Source: an uncultured Planctomycetaceae bacterium (GTDB taxonomy: Bacteria; Planctomycetota; Planctomycetia; Pirellulales; UBA1268). From it: a stretch of 32,622 bases of DNA. The stretch is taken from NCBI GenBank assembly GCA_903885855.1, contig CAISKG010000538.1, positions 1-32,622 on the forward strand. Reading direction: 5' to 3'. The translations under genes and the position numbers were made by a program. Below the pieces are notes generated by a model. It worked only from the letters and a program-made list of their open reading frames with translations, made no database searches and was not told the DNA's origin. This document shows positions 14,893-22,175 of this stretch, one piece after another (the first letter of the stretch is position 1; each line of letters begins with the position of its first letter).

Positions 14893-16077
14893 TCAGCGGA
14901 GCGAGACCTGGGTCTCGGTCGCGGCGGTCCGGCGGGCCGGATCGAGCGACAGTTCGACGGTGCCGCCGGCGACGAGATCGATGGTCTTGGAGACCACCTC
15001 CTCCTTGCCGTCGACGACGACCGCGACCTTGATCTCGTAGTTCTTCCACGACTGGCCCTGCTTCAGGGTCGTGGTCTCGAACAGGCGGGTGGCGCCCGTC
15101 GAGGCGGTCTCGTTGCCGGCCAGCCAAACCTTGGCCTCCGCGGGAACGTGGAGGGTGAGGCTGGTCTTCGGGGCGGCGACGGTCGTGTCGAAGGTGATGC
15201 TCGAACGGCCACCGGCGGCGAGCGTGACCGTGCGGGTCTGCTCGGCGGGGGTGCCGTCGCGGTCGACGACCATCTTCACGACGAACTCGTAATCCTTGCC
15301 GGTCTCGAGGCCACGCGACACGTAGCGGCGCCGGGCGCCGGTGGCGGAGGTCTTGGCACCGTTGACGAACACCTGCGCGTCGGTCGGGAGGTCGACGACG
15401 AGCAGCGCGCCGTCGGCGGGCACCGTCTCGACCGCGGCGCCGGCGTCGATGGCCGGGGCGGCGATCACCTCACCGCCGCCGTAGACCGGCGACTCGATGA
15501 TCCGGCCCGAGTCGACGGGATAGCCGGTCGAGTACTCGATGCCGCCCGAGGCGGCCGGAGCCGAGTAGCCGCCGTAGGAGCCGCCGCCGTACGAGCCGCC
15601 CGACGAACCACCGCCGGACGAGCCGCCGTACGACCCGCCCGAGCTGCCGCCCGACGAGCCGCCGTACGACCCGCCCGAGCTGCCGCCCGACGAGCCACCC
15701 GAGCTGCCGCCGTACGAGCCGCCCGAGCTACCGTGGCGGTAGAAGGCACGCATCGCCTTCTTCTGCGCGTGGTGCGCGAAGAGGCCGCCGTGCGAGCCGT
15801 GGCTGCCGTACGACGATCCGTACGACCCGTAGGAGCCGTAGGACCCGCCCGACGAGCCACCCGAGCTGCCGCCGTAGGAGCCGCCCGAGCTCGCGCCCGA
15901 ACTGCCGCCGTACGAACCGCCCGACGAACCACCCGACGACCCGCCGGAGCTGCCGGCCGAGCCATACGAAGCGCGGTAGCGGTGGTGCCAGCCGGCCTGC
16001 GCGTCGCAAGCCGTCGCCGCGACCGCCAGGAAAGTCACAACCCCTGCAAACGTGCAGTAACGACGATTGACCGACAT
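14893..16077 (-). CDS. secreted Gly/Ser/Tyr-repeat protein with two TIGR03000 domains
   Basis: The 394-residue protein has a signal peptide (VVTFLAVAATACDAQA, likely cleaved after AQA at 28). Next come two blocks of SSGGSYGG-type repeats (about 37-95 and 115-185) split by a basic island, HHAQKKAMRAFYRHG. It ends with two consecutive ~75-residue modules (about 220-295 and 300-380). Each module begins with a strand such as VVDLPTDAQVFVNG or LTLHVPAEAKVWLAG, then STGA-R and a late VTLAAGG / IDLVAGG strand, matching TIGR03000, a domain described from Planctomycetes. The role is unknown; a cell-surface or cell-wall-associated structural protein is the natural inference. Cys24 sits in ATAC, a poor lipobox, so a lipoprotein is less likely. 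It has its own candidate promoter and a strong terminator, so it is probably monocistronic and well expressed. Confidence 0.9.
   Translation of the reverse strand: MSVNRRYCTFAGVVTFLAVAATACDAQAGWHHRYRASYGSAGSSGGSSGGSSGGSYGGSSGASSGGSYGGSSGGSSGGSYGSYGSYGSSYGSHGSHGGLFAHHAQKKAMRAFYRHGSSGGSYGGSSGGSSGGSSGGSYGGSSGGSSGGSYGGSSGGGSSGGSYGGGSYGGYSAPAASGGIEYSTGYPVDSGRIIESPVYGGGEVIAAPAIDAGAAVETVPADGALLVVDLPTDAQVFVNGAKTSATGARRRYVSRGLETGKDYEFVVKMVVDRDGTPAEQTRTVTLAAGGRSSITFDTTVAAPKTSLTLHVPAEAKVWLAGNETASTGATRLFETTTLKQGQSWKNYEIKVAVVVDGKEEVVSKTIDLVAGGTVELSLDPARRTAATETQVSLR
15590..15965. repeat. internal DNA repeats encoding SSGGSYGG units
   Basis: Two clusters of near-identical 12-30 base units (combinations of GAGCCGCCCGA, GCTGCCGCC and GTACGA) at about 15590-15730 and 15835-15960 encode the Gly/Ser/Tyr blocks. 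Units vary in number and order, as expected if the array changes length by slippage or recombination. Confidence 0.85.
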
Positions 16078-16198
16078 CAGGATCGCTCTCCGGAAAAGGG
16101 AAAAGGGAGGATGGGAGGTGATGGGACAGCCCCGTGCCGGCACGCGCGACCGTGGGAACCGGACCGATCGCAGGAGCCGCCGCCGACCGTTCGTGGCA

Positions 16199-16226
16199 AA
16201 GATAGTTTGACGATCAGGCAAAGCAA
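16199..16226 (-). promoter_or_regulatory. candidate promoter of the TIGR03000 gene
   Basis: Read on the minus strand, TTGCTT (16226-16221) and TATCTT (16204-16199) are separated by 16 bases, close to sigma-70 spacing. The region is markedly less GC-rich than its surroundings and lies about 120 bases before the ATG. Confidence 0.5.
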
Positions 16227-16258
16227 GCAGTCTAGGCGGGCGAGGTCGAGTTTGACGA
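16204..16258. promoter_or_regulatory. 10-bp direct repeat, possible operator pair
   Basis: TCGTCAAACT (minus strand) occurs exactly twice, at 16258-16249 and 16213-16204, 45 bases apart. One copy abuts the proposed -10 box. The spacing is roughly four helical turns, compatible with a dimeric regulator. Confidence 0.35.
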
Positions 16259-16402
16259 CGCTCCGACGCGCCGACCCTGACGGTCGGAGGGATCGTGCGG
16301 GGCCTTCCCGCCGCGAAAGCAGCGAAAAACAGGCTCCGGCGACATCGTTCCGGGGGCGTGGCCGGGCGCCCGCGGGGGGGCGGGGCATGACGGCGCCGGA
16401 CG

Positions 16403-17635
16403 TCAGCGGGGCGTGCCCGTGATCCGCACGTCATCCACGTCGAAGCGCCCCACGGCGCCGAGCATGCCGACCAGCACGATCGCCTCCCGGGCCCAGGGGG
16501 GCACCGTCACCGCGCCCTCCTCCTTCTGCCAGCCGAACGTTCCCTTCGGCAGCGCCACCGCGGCGCGCGACGACCGCGCCCGGCGCTCGTCGAAGAACTG
16601 CACCACCACCGCCGGCGACTCGCCGGCGGCGTTGCCCTCGCGCACCCCCTCGGCCCGCGCGACGAGGGCGATCTCGAGCCTGGCGACGGCCCGGCCGTCG
16701 ACCGGGAATCCCTGGAACACCTGCGCCGGCCGGCCACGCTCGGTGTTCTCGAAGCGCAGGTAGCGCCGCCCCTCCGGCGCGTCGTCGCCCTCCGCCAGCG
16801 CCATCTGGCGGCCGTAGTACCAGGCGGTCGGCACGTCGGCGTCGAGCACCTCCTCGAAGCCGCCGTTGCCCAGCGCCGGTCGGGTGCCGTCGGGCAGCAC
16901 GCGCCGGGCGTCCTCCGCGGCGCCGGTCATCGGCACGAACAGGCTCGGCACGAGCGCCTCGCGCACCATCGCGCCGTCGCGCTTCGTGAGCAGCACGAGC
17001 ACCTGCTCGTAGCGCTCGCCCACGGGGATGATCATCCGCCCCCCCTCGGCGAGCTGGTCGACGAGCGGCTGCGGGATCTCCTCGGGGGAGCAGGTGACGA
17101 TGATCTTGTCGAAGGGGGCGTGCTCCGGCCACCCCTCGAAGCCGTCGCCGATCCTGGTCTCGACGTTGCGGTAGCCGAGGCGGGCGAGGGTCCGCGCCGC
17201 CTTCTCGCCGAGGGGCTTGTTGATCTCGATCGAGTACACCGTCTTCACCAGCGGCGACAGCACCGCCGCCTGGTAGCCGCTGCCGGTGCCGATCTCGAGC
17301 ACGCGGTCGTCCGGGGCGGGCTCGAGGCGCTCCGTCATGTACGCCACCACGAACGGGCCCGAGATCGTCTGCTTCTCGCCGATCGGAAGGGCCATGTCGA
17401 CGTAGGCCAGATGGCGCTGCGGCGGCGGTACGAACTCGTGCCGTGGCGTGGTGCGCAGGCTCTCGAGGACACGGGGATCGCTCACCCCCCCGGAGGCGAT
17501 GTCCTCGCGGACCATGCGCTCGCGGAGCAGCGTCATCCGCTCCGCGGTGGCGTCGGGAGGGGCGGCGACGCCGCCGATCGCCCCGGCGAGGGCCGCCAGC
17601 GCGACGGCGGCGGTGAGGAACCTCGCGTGGGTCAT
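16403..17635 (-). CDS. pcm: exported protein-L-isoaspartate O-methyltransferase with C-terminal jelly-roll-like domain
   Basis: Residues 1-25 form a signal peptide (FLTAAVALAALAGAIGGVAA). Residues 34-240 are a complete PIMT domain: MVREDI, DPRVLESL, PRHEFVPP, ALPIGEKQTISGPFVVAYM with the conserved Ser, SAM motif I VLEIGTGSGYQAAVL (~112), GDGFEGWP, FDKIIVTCSPEEIP and IIPVGE. PIMT methylates isoaspartyl residues with SAM to repair aged proteins. About 170 further residues follow, beginning NGGFEEV and ending FDVDDVRITG. These start and end motifs are typical of galactose-binding/CBM4_9-like beta-sandwich domains, which is an inference from pattern. Standard PIMT is ~210 residues and cytosolic, so export and fusion are unusual; SAM supply outside the cytoplasm is a problem to explain. 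The ATG overlaps the FKBP stop (ATGA). Confidence 0.9.
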   Translation of the reverse strand: MTHARFLTAAVALAALAGAIGGVAAPPDATAERMTLLRERMVREDIASGGVSDPRVLESLRTTPRHEFVPPPQRHLAYVDMALPIGEKQTISGPFVVAYMTERLEPAPDDRVLEIGTGSGYQAAVLSPLVKTVYSIEINKPLGEKAARTLARLGYRNVETRIGDGFEGWPEHAPFDKIIVTCSPEEIPQPLVDQLAEGGRMIIPVGERYEQVLVLLTKRDGAMVREALVPSLFVPMTGAAEDARRVLPDGTRPALGNGGFEEVLDADVPTAWYYGRQMALAEGDDAPEGRRYLRFENTERGRPAQVFQGFPVDGRAVARLEIALVARAEGVREGNAAGESPAVVVQFFDERRARSSRAAVALPKGTFGWQKEEGAVTVPPWAREAIVLVGMLGAVGRFDVDDVRITGTPR

Positions 17636-18516
17636 GGTTCGACACGCGCCCCGCGGGGGCGCGCCGCCTCGATGCCCTTGAGCTCGATCTCGAACACGAG
17701 CGCCTCGTGCGGTTCGATCACCGGGGGCGAGCCCTCCGCGCCGTAGGCCAGATCGGGGGGAACCCACAGGCGCCACTTCGATCCCGTCGCCATCAGGGGC
17801 AGCGCCTCCTGCCAGCCCGGCACCACCGCCTGCAGCGGAAACGTCGGGGGGGGCTGCGCGGGGTCGCTGGAGTCGAATTCGGTGCCGTCGAGATGGGTGC
17901 CACGGTAGTGGGCGGCCACGGCGTCGGTCGGCCCGGGCTTGGGCCCCTTCCCCTCGGCGAGTACCTGGTACTGCAGCCCGCTGGGCAGCGTCACCACCCC
18001 TTCCCGGCGGCCGTTCTCGGCCAGGAACGCGGCCGCCTTGGCCTTGTTCGCCTTGCCCCGCTCGGCCATCTCGCGGCGGAAGGCCTCCTGCTCCTGCTGC
18101 ATGCGCCGGTCGAAGGCCTCGAGCGCCGCCTTCACGCGGGCCTCCGGGATCCGCGGCGCGGCGCCCGCCAGGGCGTCGGCGAGGCCCTGCGCCAGCGCGT
18201 TCAAATCGGCCGGTGTGCGCTGGCGACGGAAGTCGTCCGCCATCCGCGTGCCGATCTGCAGGCCCAGCGCGTAGCCGAGTTCCCCCTCGGGCGTGTCGAG
18301 CCCGCGGGCCGGCGGGGCGAGCGCTTCCGCGGAGGGCGGGGGCGCCTTCCGGGCCGGCGGGGCCGCGGGCTGGGCCCGGAGCGAGGCGGCGCCCGCGGCC
18401 ACCAGAACGCACGCGGCGGCGAGGGTCGACCATCCCCCCCCTGCCCCGCGGCACGGGCGACGGGACGACGGCGTGCGGGGCACGGCGAGCACCGAGACGG
18501 CGCGCGGAACGGGCAT
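17632..18516 (-). CDS. exported FKBP-type peptidyl-prolyl cis-trans isomerase (FkpA/Mip-like)
   Basis: The protein (294 residues) has a long basic n-region, a hydrophobic export segment (~30-47, TLAAACVLVAAGAASLRA) and a Pro-rich linker. An FKBP_N dimerisation domain follows (about 75-175, GELGYALGLQIGTRMADD, then a charged helix EAFDRRMQQEQEAFRREMAERGKANKAKAAAF). The FKBP_C catalytic domain (about 180-288) has LPSGLQYQVL, VAAHYRGTHLDGTEFDSS, PGWQEALPLMATGSKWRLWVPPDLAYG and ALVFEIELKGI. It catalyses prolyl isomerisation and can act as a chaperone outside the cytoplasm. A tract of eight C (18434-18441) lies in the signal-peptide n-region. The stop overlaps the start of the exported PIMT, linking folding and repair. 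Confidence 0.93.
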   Translation of the reverse strand: MPVPRAVSVLAVPRTPSSRRPCRGAGGGWSTLAAACVLVAAGAASLRAQPAAPPARKAPPPSAEALAPPARGLDTPEGELGYALGLQIGTRMADDFRRQRTPADLNALAQGLADALAGAAPRIPEARVKAALEAFDRRMQQEQEAFRREMAERGKANKAKAAAFLAENGRREGVVTLPSGLQYQVLAEGKGPKPGPTDAVAAHYRGTHLDGTEFDSSDPAQPPPTFPLQAVVPGWQEALPLMATGSKWRLWVPPDLAYGAEGSPPVIEPHEALVFEIELKGIEAARPRGARVEP

Positions 18517-18584
18517 GGCGGGGTCCTCCGGTGACCGTGTCGCCGGGCGGGCTCGAGCGGCCGCCGCTGCGACGCTGTGGCGAA

Positions 18585-18592
18585 AGTGTATC
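18585..18592 (-). promoter_or_regulatory. candidate extended -10 element before the FKBP gene
   Basis: On the minus strand the sequence TGATACACT contains TACACT preceded by TG-N, an extended -10 pattern, 68 bases before the FKBP ATG. No -35 match is visible. It suggests that the FKBP-PIMT pair may have its own promoter inside the longer run of genes. Confidence 0.35.
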
Positions 18593-18680
18593 AGAGGCCG
18601 CCGCCTCCCACCCCCCCGAGGGCCCACGCCGAGCCCGGCGCGACCCCCGCCGCCGGTGGAGCCCTCCGCCCGGCGACGAC

Positions 18681-19661
18681 TCACGCGCCGCGGCCCGGCG
18701 CGGGGGCTCGGGCCGGCGGGGTGTCGTCGGTGGGGCGGCCGAGCGAGCCGCGTGTGATCTCCAGGAACGCCGTCTCCAGGTTGACCTCCGACTCCCGCAT
18801 CGACTCCAGGCGGAATCCCTCCGCCACCAGACGGGCCGCCAGGGCCGAGGGCTCCTCGCATCCGACGGCCAGGGTGACGAGCACCTCGCCGTCGCGGACG
18901 GCCACCTTGTCGGCCTCGGGGCTGCGCTCGAGGAGCCGGGCCGCCGGTTCCGGGGGACCCGAGACGCGGATCCGGATCACGGGCCGGCCACGCACCTCGG
19001 CGAGCAATCCCTGGACGTCGCGGCAGGCGAGGAGCCGCCCATATTCGATGATCCCCACCCGGTTGCAGATGTCGGCGAGCTCCGGAAGGATGTGGCTGCT
19101 GACGAGGATCGTCTTGCCCAGCCCCTGGAGGCGCTTGAGCAGCCCGCGCATCTCGATCCGGGCCCGGGGATCGAGCCCGCTGGCGGGCTCGTCGAGCAGG
19201 AGCACCTGCGGATCGTGGAGCAGCACGCGCGCCAGCCCCAGGCGCTGCGTCATCCCGCGCGACAGGCTGGTGACCAGCTCGTCGCGTTTCACGGTCAGGT
19301 CGACCAGCTCCAGCGACCGCTCCGCCACGCGGCGGCGCTGGGGGCCGTCGATCCGGTAGGCGGCGGCGAAGAACTCGAGGTACTCGATGACGCGCATGTC
19401 GTCGTACACGCCGAAGATGTCGGGCATGTAGCCGATCGCCCGGCGGATCTCCCGCGGGTGGGTGTAGATCGAGTGCCCGCAGACGTAGGCCTCGCCCCAG
19501 GTCGGCGCCAGGAGCGTGGCGAGGATCCGGATCGTGGTCGTCTTGCCGGCGCCGTTGGGGCCGATGAAGCCGAACAGATCCCCCTTCTCGAGCTTGAGGT
19601 TCAGCGACTCCAGCGCCGAGAACTCGCCATATTTCTTCGTCAGGTCGATGGTCTCGATCAT
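18681..19661 (-). CDS. ABC transporter ATP-binding protein
   Basis: The 326-residue ATPase has Walker A GPNGAGKTT (34-42), a Q-loop region around IGYMPDIFGVYDD, signature LSRGM (133-137, in place of LSGGQ), Walker B LLLDEPASGLDP (154-165) and the H-loop SSH. After ~215 there is a C-terminal extension (VRGRPVIRIRVSGPPEP...) ending in the FLEITRG-type helix, as in the CcmA/NatA/GldA-like exporters with a DUF4162-type tail. These ATPases usually power a separate permease that exports drugs, lipids or polysaccharides, or drive gliding-type machinery. No permease is adjacent; the upstream gene, overlapping as ATGA, encodes a secreted/membrane protein that may be the functional partner. The C-terminal ~20 residues are Pro/Ala-rich. 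Confidence 0.92.
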   Translation of the reverse strand: MIETIDLTKKYGEFSALESLNLKLEKGDLFGFIGPNGAGKTTTIRILATLLAPTWGEAYVCGHSIYTHPREIRRAIGYMPDIFGVYDDMRVIEYLEFFAAAYRIDGPQRRRVAERSLELVDLTVKRDELVTSLSRGMTQRLGLARVLLHDPQVLLLDEPASGLDPRARIEMRGLLKRLQGLGKTILVSSHILPELADICNRVGIIEYGRLLACRDVQGLLAEVRGRPVIRIRVSGPPEPAARLLERSPEADKVAVRDGEVLVTLAVGCEEPSALAARLVAEGFRLESMRESEVNLETAFLEITRGSLGRPTDDTPPARAPAPGRGA

Positions 19662-21838
19662 GGGGCGGGTCCGGTGGGGGCAGGGGCGGCGTCCGGGGAC
19701 GACTCCGCGGGCACGTCGGCGGCACGCGACGCGGGGGACTTGGGGAGCGGGATCACGATCCGCCACAGCGCCGTCGCGTCGTCGTCGGCGGGGGCGCCCC
19801 CGACGGAGAGGCTCCAGTCGGTGGCGGGGGGGCCGCGTCCCACGAGCACCGCGCGGTCGAGGGGAAGGAGGGCCGAAAGGTCGAGCCGCGCCAGCGCCCC
19901 GGCCTCGAGCGTGGTGTAGGAACTGCCGCCGGCGGCCTCGTGGAATCCGGCGATCTCGAGGATCCGCGCGACGTCGGTGTCCTCCACGCGCCAGCGCTGC
20001 GTCTGCACGCGCTCGAGCACGGCGGCGCTGCGGGTCAGCGTGGCCGAGAGCGTGCGCGGTCCCTTGCCGGCGAGCGGATCGAACCGCCCCCCGGGGGGCA
20101 GCGTGCCGATCTCGTAGCACCAGCCCGCGTGGAACAGCGCGCAGTCGCGCAGCTCCGCCGGCAGCCGGCTCACGAGCCCGCCGCGCAGCATCCCCTGGGC
20201 GTCGCGCTCGAGCGACGACTCCACCAACCCCGCGGCCGCGGGAGCGCTCCACTCGGCCTCGAACACGCGGCTGGAGGAGGCCGCCAGCGGCACGCCCGCG
20301 AGCCGGTCGGCGGGCGGGCCCGCCCGATAGGGATCCGTCGCCAGCGACGGATGCGCCGCCGGCGCGTCGACCGCCCCCATGCCGCGCCCGCTGATGGCGT
20401 ACCACGACAGCGCGGCGGTGCCCGCGCCGGCGGCCGGTGGACCCGGCCGGGGAGCGGCGGCCAGATCGAGGCGGGCGTTCTCCGGCGACCACACGCCGAG
20501 GAACGACGTGCCGCGCGCGAGCGCCCCGGCCACGTCGACGTCGACCAGATCGGCCCGGTGCACCTGCCACGACCGCCCCTTGTAGCGCTCGCCGGTCCAC
20601 CAGGTGAAGGCGGTGAACGCGGCCACCAGCGCCGGCAGCGTGAGCCACGCCAGCCAGGGCCGGCCCGAGCGTCTCACGAGCCACCACTCCAGCGGATAGA
20701 GGCAGGCCACGTACACAAGCGCGAGCCCCGCCACCACCTCGAAGGGCACCGGGCCGACGCCGGGAAAGCGATCGATGGCGACGCGGAGCTGGCCGCCCAG
20801 ATCGACGGGCCCCTGCCCGGCGGCCCCCCCCCTGCCCCGGGCGCCGTTGCGGCCACCGAGGAGTTCGACCAGGAGCGTGTCGGAGCCGGTCCAGTTGCGG
20901 AACGGCGGCCGGTCGAGATCGAGCCCGGCCCAGGTGATCGTGCCGAAGCCGTGGGCACGGCGCACCACCAGCGGCAGGTCGGTGGGGGCCGAGCCCTCCC
21001 AGGCCTCGATCGCCCCGTCGAGCGCGGCGGTGCCGTCGAGCAGCGGGGCCTCGAGCCCGGCGACGGCCCCGCGCTCCAGGGGCCGCGAGGCCTTGGCGTA
21101 GGTCTCGATCGACGCCGTGCGCCGCAGGGGCACCATCCGCGCCACCCGTCCCGGGCCCCCCGCCGGCCCGGGCAGCCAGGCGGCCGCCGGCGTTCCGACG
21201 AGCGCCGGCGGCGCCGCGGAGGCGCCGGCCAGGAACACCATCCTCCCCCCGCGGCGCGTCCAGTCGTCGAGGGCGGCGAGCGTGTCGCCGGGGAGCGATC
21301 CGAGCGCGCTGCCACAGACGATGACGGCGTCGGCGACGTCGAACGCCAGCCCCGAGGGAGCCGGACGGTCGTCGTCGGCCAGCGCGAGCACGCGGGCCCG
21401 TGAGCCGTCGTCGCGCTGCATGAGCCGGGCGGCGCGCTCGGCGCCGGGCAGGTCGCCGATGACGAGCATCACACGCGTCGTCGATTCCAGCGGGGGGGGC
21501 AGGTCGAGCGGCGAACGCGTGCCGTCGGCCCACTCCACGAGCGCCCGCCCCGCCGGGCGGCCGCAGCGGACGAGGAACCGTGCCGCCCCGTCGGGCGACG
21601 TGTCGGCGGGGCCGGATCCGACGAGTTCGCCGTCCGCGTCCTCGACCCACACCCTGGCCGCGGCCATGCCGGCGGCGTCGGGCCCCACCGTCACCGGCGT
21701 CCACGACCCGCTCCGCCACGCGCCCCCGAGGCCGACCACCGTGGCCGCGGCGGCACGGCCCGCCGGCGCGGCGGCCGCGAGCGCCGCCAGGAGGAGCACC
21801 GCGATCGGCCGCGCGACGATGCGGAAGGAGCGCGTCAT
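19658..21838 (-). CDS. large secreted/membrane protein coupled to ABC ATPase, function unknown
   Basis: A 726-residue protein beginning with a signal peptide (IAVLLLAALAAAAPAGRAAAA). The N-terminal part has beta-rich segments (GLGGAWRSGSWTPVTV), then a Rossmann/amidotransferase-like region (RVMLVIGDL, ADAVIVCGSALGSL, ALDDWTRRGGRMVFLAG) without a recognisable catalytic triad. This is followed by FGTITWAGLDLDRPPFRNW, two membrane helices (about 385-405 and 415-435: FEVVAGLALVYVACLYPLEWWLV; LPALVAAFTAFTWW) and a long, probably periplasmic, C-terminal beta-rich half. The layout resembles the GldG-like or DUF4350-like accessory proteins of ABC systems, but I do not recognise a named family. A C9 tract (20824-20832) encodes a Gly/Arg stretch just before the first helix. 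Overlaps of four bases on both sides (MazG upstream, ATPase downstream) indicate co-translation. Confidence 0.8.
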   Translation of the reverse strand: MTRSFRIVARPIAVLLLAALAAAAPAGRAAAATVVGLGGAWRSGSWTPVTVGPDAAGMAAARVWVEDADGELVGSGPADTSPDGAARFLVRCGRPAGRALVEWADGTRSPLDLPPPLESTTRVMLVIGDLPGAERAARLMQRDDGSRARVLALADDDRPAPSGLAFDVADAVIVCGSALGSLPGDTLAALDDWTRRGGRMVFLAGASAAPPALVGTPAAAWLPGPAGGPGRVARMVPLRRTASIETYAKASRPLERGAVAGLEAPLLDGTAALDGAIEAWEGSAPTDLPLVVRRAHGFGTITWAGLDLDRPPFRNWTGSDTLLVELLGGRNGARGRGGAAGQGPVDLGGQLRVAIDRFPGVGPVPFEVVAGLALVYVACLYPLEWWLVRRSGRPWLAWLTLPALVAAFTAFTWWTGERYKGRSWQVHRADLVDVDVAGALARGTSFLGVWSPENARLDLAAAPRPGPPAAGAGTAALSWYAISGRGMGAVDAPAAHPSLATDPYRAGPPADRLAGVPLAASSSRVFEAEWSAPAAAGLVESSLERDAQGMLRGGLVSRLPAELRDCALFHAGWCYEIGTLPPGGRFDPLAGKGPRTLSATLTRSAAVLERVQTQRWRVEDTDVARILEIAGFHEAAGGSSYTTLEAGALARLDLSALLPLDRAVLVGRGPPATDWSLSVGGAPADDDATALWRIVIPLPKSPASRAADVPAESSPDAAPAPTGPAP
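20824..20838. repeat. C9 tract followed by TGCCCC within CDS
   Basis: The run CCCCCCCCCTGCCCC shares 15 identical bases (with the following G) with the tract at 18434 in the FKBP gene, although the reading frames differ. It is a slippage-prone homopolymer. Confidence 0.7.
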
Positions 21839-22134
21839 GGCTTCTCGGCGTCGGGGCAGGTGCAGGCGAACTGACCGCAGCCCGGGCAGCCGGCGCCGTA
21901 CTTGCGCCGCACCGCCTCCTCGAGGTCGACGTCCACGACGTTGGCGATCGTGGCGAGCCACGCCAGCACGTCGGCGAACTCGAGCGTCATCTCCTCCTTG
22001 GTGCCGCCGCGGAGCGCGCCGGCCAGTTCGCCCACCTCCTCGGAGAGCCACATGAAGGTTCCCTCGACCCCGCGGGCCGCGTCCTTGTCGTGGTACATCC
22101 GGCGGATCAGGGACTGCAGTTCGCGGAGCGTCAT
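21835..22134 (-). CDS. MazG-like nucleotide pyrophosphohydrolase with C-terminal Cys cluster
   Basis: This small protein (99 residues) has the all-alpha MazG/dUTPase-like core: LRELQSLIRRMY, the metal-binding helix LSEEVGELAGAL (Glu32, Glu33, Glu36) and EFADVLAWL (Glu52, Asp55), giving the EExxE...ExxD pattern. Such enzymes hydrolyse nucleoside triphosphates to monophosphate and pyrophosphate, often as house-cleaning. After the core, residues 83-93 read CPGCGQFACTC, four cysteines in C-x2-C-x4-C-x1-C spacing that could bind zinc or a metal cluster. This tail is beyond the standard single-domain MazG length. The ATG at 22134 lies 41 bases after the RND pump gene, and the stop overlaps the next gene as ATGA. 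Confidence 0.85.
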   Translation of the reverse strand: MTLRELQSLIRRMYHDKDAARGVEGTFMWLSEEVGELAGALRGGTKEEMTLEFADVLAWLATIANVVDVDLEEAVRRKYGAGCPGCGQFACTCPDAEKP

Positions 22135-22175
22135 CGTCGGGTCCGGGCGGGAGAGGGGCGGGCGACAGGGGAGTT

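Larger units (their letters stand above)
16078..16402 (-). other. 325-bp leader/promoter region of the TIGR03000 gene
   Basis: No gene is visible here; the minus-strand frame running through is a shadow. The region holds the best AT-rich patch of the neighbourhood (about 16190-16260), with the promoter and direct repeats listed separately. It also implies a transcribed leader of about 115 bases. Confidence 0.6.

Noticed and set aside
15590-15965. regular repeats as a CRISPR array
   Set aside because: Units are short, lack unique spacers of constant length, and are in frame within a coding gene giving SSGGSYGG repeats.
16403-18454. possible FKBP-PIMT single fusion (683-residue ORF)
   Set aside because: Upstream of the PIMT signal peptide this frame is a shadow; the FKBP is in a different frame and ends with its own stop overlapping the PIMT ATG.
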